Assembly: GCA_965112735.1 (NCBI GenBank)
Contig: OZ218965.1
Span: 1,612,001 to 1,676,000, forward strand
Reading direction: 5' to 3'
DNA length: 64,000 nucleotides
DNA from: Phaeosaccion multiseriatum
Taxonomy: Eukaryota > Ochrophyta, other classes
In this document: positions 62,012 through 64,000 of the stretch, one piece after another
Numbering within the stretch: position 1 is the first letter of the stretch
How the letters are laid out: each line of letters begins with the position of its first letter
The notes under the pieces: model-generated
The model's database searches: none
What the model saw: the letters and a program-made list of their open reading frames with translations, nothing else
Told to the model about the DNA's origin: nothing
Program-made: the position numbers and the translations under genes

Positions 62012-63258
62012 CCGAATCAGCCAGGCTACGCTTCTGTGCCTCAGCAGCAGCAGCAGCAGCAGCAGCAGCATCAGCAGCACAAGCAGCAGCATGCGCCTAT
62101 GCCTGGAGTGAGCTTTGTGCACGCCGCTGGGGGGGAGGCAGAGGCGGACTCCAAAGCCGCCCCTCGGCCCAAGCTCGACGACGAGATGGAGCGCCAGGTA
62201 CGGTTACAGAGACAGTTTGGGCCGTGGGGTGTGTGTGTCGCATATTGTCGCATATGCAAACGACGACTTTGATAAGTAAATGAATGGCTGCAAGTCCGCC
62301 GAGTCTTTCCCTTCCACCACCACCCCGCCCCGCCCGTTTTACTACACGACCTCCTCCTCCCCGTCTTGGTACATCAAAAGTGCACAGGGAGTCTCCTTCC
62401 TTCCTTTCCAGCGCGACTGCCTGCTCTGTGTAGATGGGTGGTTTGGGGGGGGCAGGCGAGTGTGTCGAGTTTATTAAAAGACGAACGCAGGGAGGACTCT
62501 GCGTCTCTCCGTCTCGCAGACTCAGCATGACTCGTTCGATTTGACTGCGAGAAAGGCCTGGCTGACGCCACCGCTTGCGTTCGCCCGCTGTGCTGCCGGC
62601 CGACTCTCCCAATTGCCCTCCATCCATCCTTCCTTCCTCCACAGGAGCAGCAGGTTAGTGACTACATGAATGCTGCGGTGCGGGGGCGAGGCTTGGGCTT
62701 TGTGGTACCCAAGCGGGAGGAGGAGGAGCAGCGCTTTCTTAGACCAGCAGCAGCTCCCCAGGGGGGTGCGTCCATCGCCCCTCCCTCGTCCTTAGCGGGG
62801 CAGGTGAAGGAGGAAGGAATGGTCGTTGTGAAGAGCGAGCAAGAACAAGAGCAAGGGAGCGAGGGGGTGGGCGCGACTGGAGAGACAGGAGGAGCGCCCC
62901 CTTCCACTCCCTCTGCGGGTCTCACAGGGGCAGCAGCAGCCGCCGCAGCCATCGCCGCTCGGTTAGGGGCAATTAAGTCCGACGCAGTCAGTCAGCAGGA
63001 GCTACCCCCGGGGGAGAGACGGATGGTACCAGACGGCTTCGTCGCGGCCGCTGAGATCATCCCGTTGCCAGAGGTGCTGGAGCGCCCCTTCGTGCTTCCG
63101 CTGGTGTTTGATGCCACCACCAGCCTCATCAGGCCCAGGGAGAGGGACAGGCTCAAGAAGGCGGCTATTAAGAACATTGAGTACATAGAGAGGTGGGTGA
63201 GCAAGAGAAAGAGAGAGAGAGGAGAAAGAGAGAGATAGAGAGAGAGAGAGAGAAAGAA

Positions 63259-63319
<61 letters not shown>

Positions 63320-63320
63320 T

Positions 63321-63367
<47 letters not shown>

Positions 63368-63432
63368 TAGAGAGAGAGAAAGAGAGAGAGAGAAAGAGAG
63401 AGAGAAAGAGAGAGATAGAGAGAAAGAGAGAT

Positions 63433-63479
<47 letters not shown>

Positions 63480-63480
63480 T

Positions 63481-63527
<47 letters not shown>

Positions 63528-63851
63528 TAGAGAGAGAGAGTGGACCAAAGTCGGCAGTCGACGGCCATCAAACGTGCGCTGTGTTTTGATGTTGTAGGGG
63601 GCGCTGCTCGTACGCTTTCGAGAGAGCAGCCGAATCGCCTTTTCCATCCCTTGTACGTGTTTCCTTGGCCAAGCCCTCTGCTGCGTCAGTCAACTGCAGC
63701 CTCCTGTGCCCGTCTTCTCTCCGCCCTTCCTTCCTCCTCTATCGCTGCTGCTCACCTGCTACTGCTGTTGCTCGTGCCCGCCATGATCCGCACTCTCGCT
63801 TGCAGGAAGGAGATGGAAGGGAGGATGAAGAAGCTGGAGCGCCTTGACCAG
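61163..63851 (+). CDS. Polyglutamine-rich, putative transcriptional regulator (3 exons, continues beyond window)
   Basis: Exons 61163-62197, 62645-63192 and 63806-63851 join in consistent phases (0, 2, 0), and the protein runs off the right edge. An in-frame TAG immediately precedes the ATG at 61163, fixing the start. The first 345 residues are Ala-rich, then Gln/His/Pro/Tyr-rich (CAG repeats), prion-like and disordered. Exon 2 holds a conserved-looking segment SDYMNAAVRGRGLGFVVPKR, a Ser/Glu/Gly linker and a helix rich in Arg/Lys/Glu (IRPRERDRLKKAAIKNIEYI). Exon 3 (KEMEGRMKKLERLDQ) extends it as a coiled coil. I do not recognise a family. Its closeness to the Myb exon suggests it may be the C-terminal part of that gene or a partner. 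Confidence 0.65.
63193..63540. repeat. (GA)n/(GAGAAA)n array after a splice donor
   Basis: About 345 bp of purine-only repeats on the coding strand begin within 12 bases of the exon 2 donor (AG/GTGGGT) of the polyglutamine gene. Confidence 0.95.
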
Positions 63852-64000
63852 GTGCATTATGTAATGTTATGTAGGACTGGTTGGGCCTTCCCCCTGCAGC
63901 TTGTTGGGCCTCCCATCCTTGTCTTTGTCTTTTAGACAGTTGTGCCTCGGTCTTGAGCAGGGATGGATTTTCTGATCTTCTACCCCCCTCCCACTTACCC

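Overview
The window is nuclear DNA of a eukaryote, most likely a photosynthetic stramenopile (heterokont alga). The protein-coding genes have many short GT-AG introns. Their products are eukaryotic (VPS33, a JMJD6-type JmjC protein, Myb), and a small NEET iron-sulfur protein starts with a signal peptide followed by a STA/FVVPS junction, which resembles the bipartite targeting signal of complex red-lineage plastids. I cannot name the species.

The right third (41.2-64 kb) is gene-dense. VPS33 (minus, 15 exons) and a membrane-anchored zinc metallopeptidase of a bacterial-type family (plus, 13 exons) are divergently arranged. The peptidase converges on a JMJD6 homologue (minus, 9 exons), which is itself divergent from the plastid NEET gene (plus, 4 exons) across about 208 bp. 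A Myb-repeat reading frame and a polyglutamine protein follow and run off the right edge. I assembled these models by hand from splice sites, phases and family alignments remembered from known proteins. In every complete model the exon lengths sum to a multiple of three.

The left two thirds (0-41 kb) is mostly repeats and mobile DNA. It holds a pair of inverted Gly-rich/basic ORFs (0-3.3 kb), an intronless ankyrin-BTB gene (4.6-6.7 kb), MITE-like elements with target-site duplications, a 4 kb region of purine-rich minisatellites built on a 30 bp unit with a 234 bp higher-order period, an intron-bearing tRNA-Ile, two opposed copies of a psq-HTH transposase-like element, and about 8 kb of tetranucleotide arrays (CACT, CCCT, GGGA).

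The most unusual system is a set of elements bounded by inverted copies of the terminal motif TATCAGGGGTTGA. One carries a fragment of VPS33 (parts of its last three exons with splice sites and stop codon). Its neighbour is a 1.8 kb near-perfect palindrome carrying two differently broken copies of a ubiquitin-specific-protease-like gene. This looks like gene-fragment capture by TIR elements, comparable to Pack-MULEs, but that mechanism is inference.
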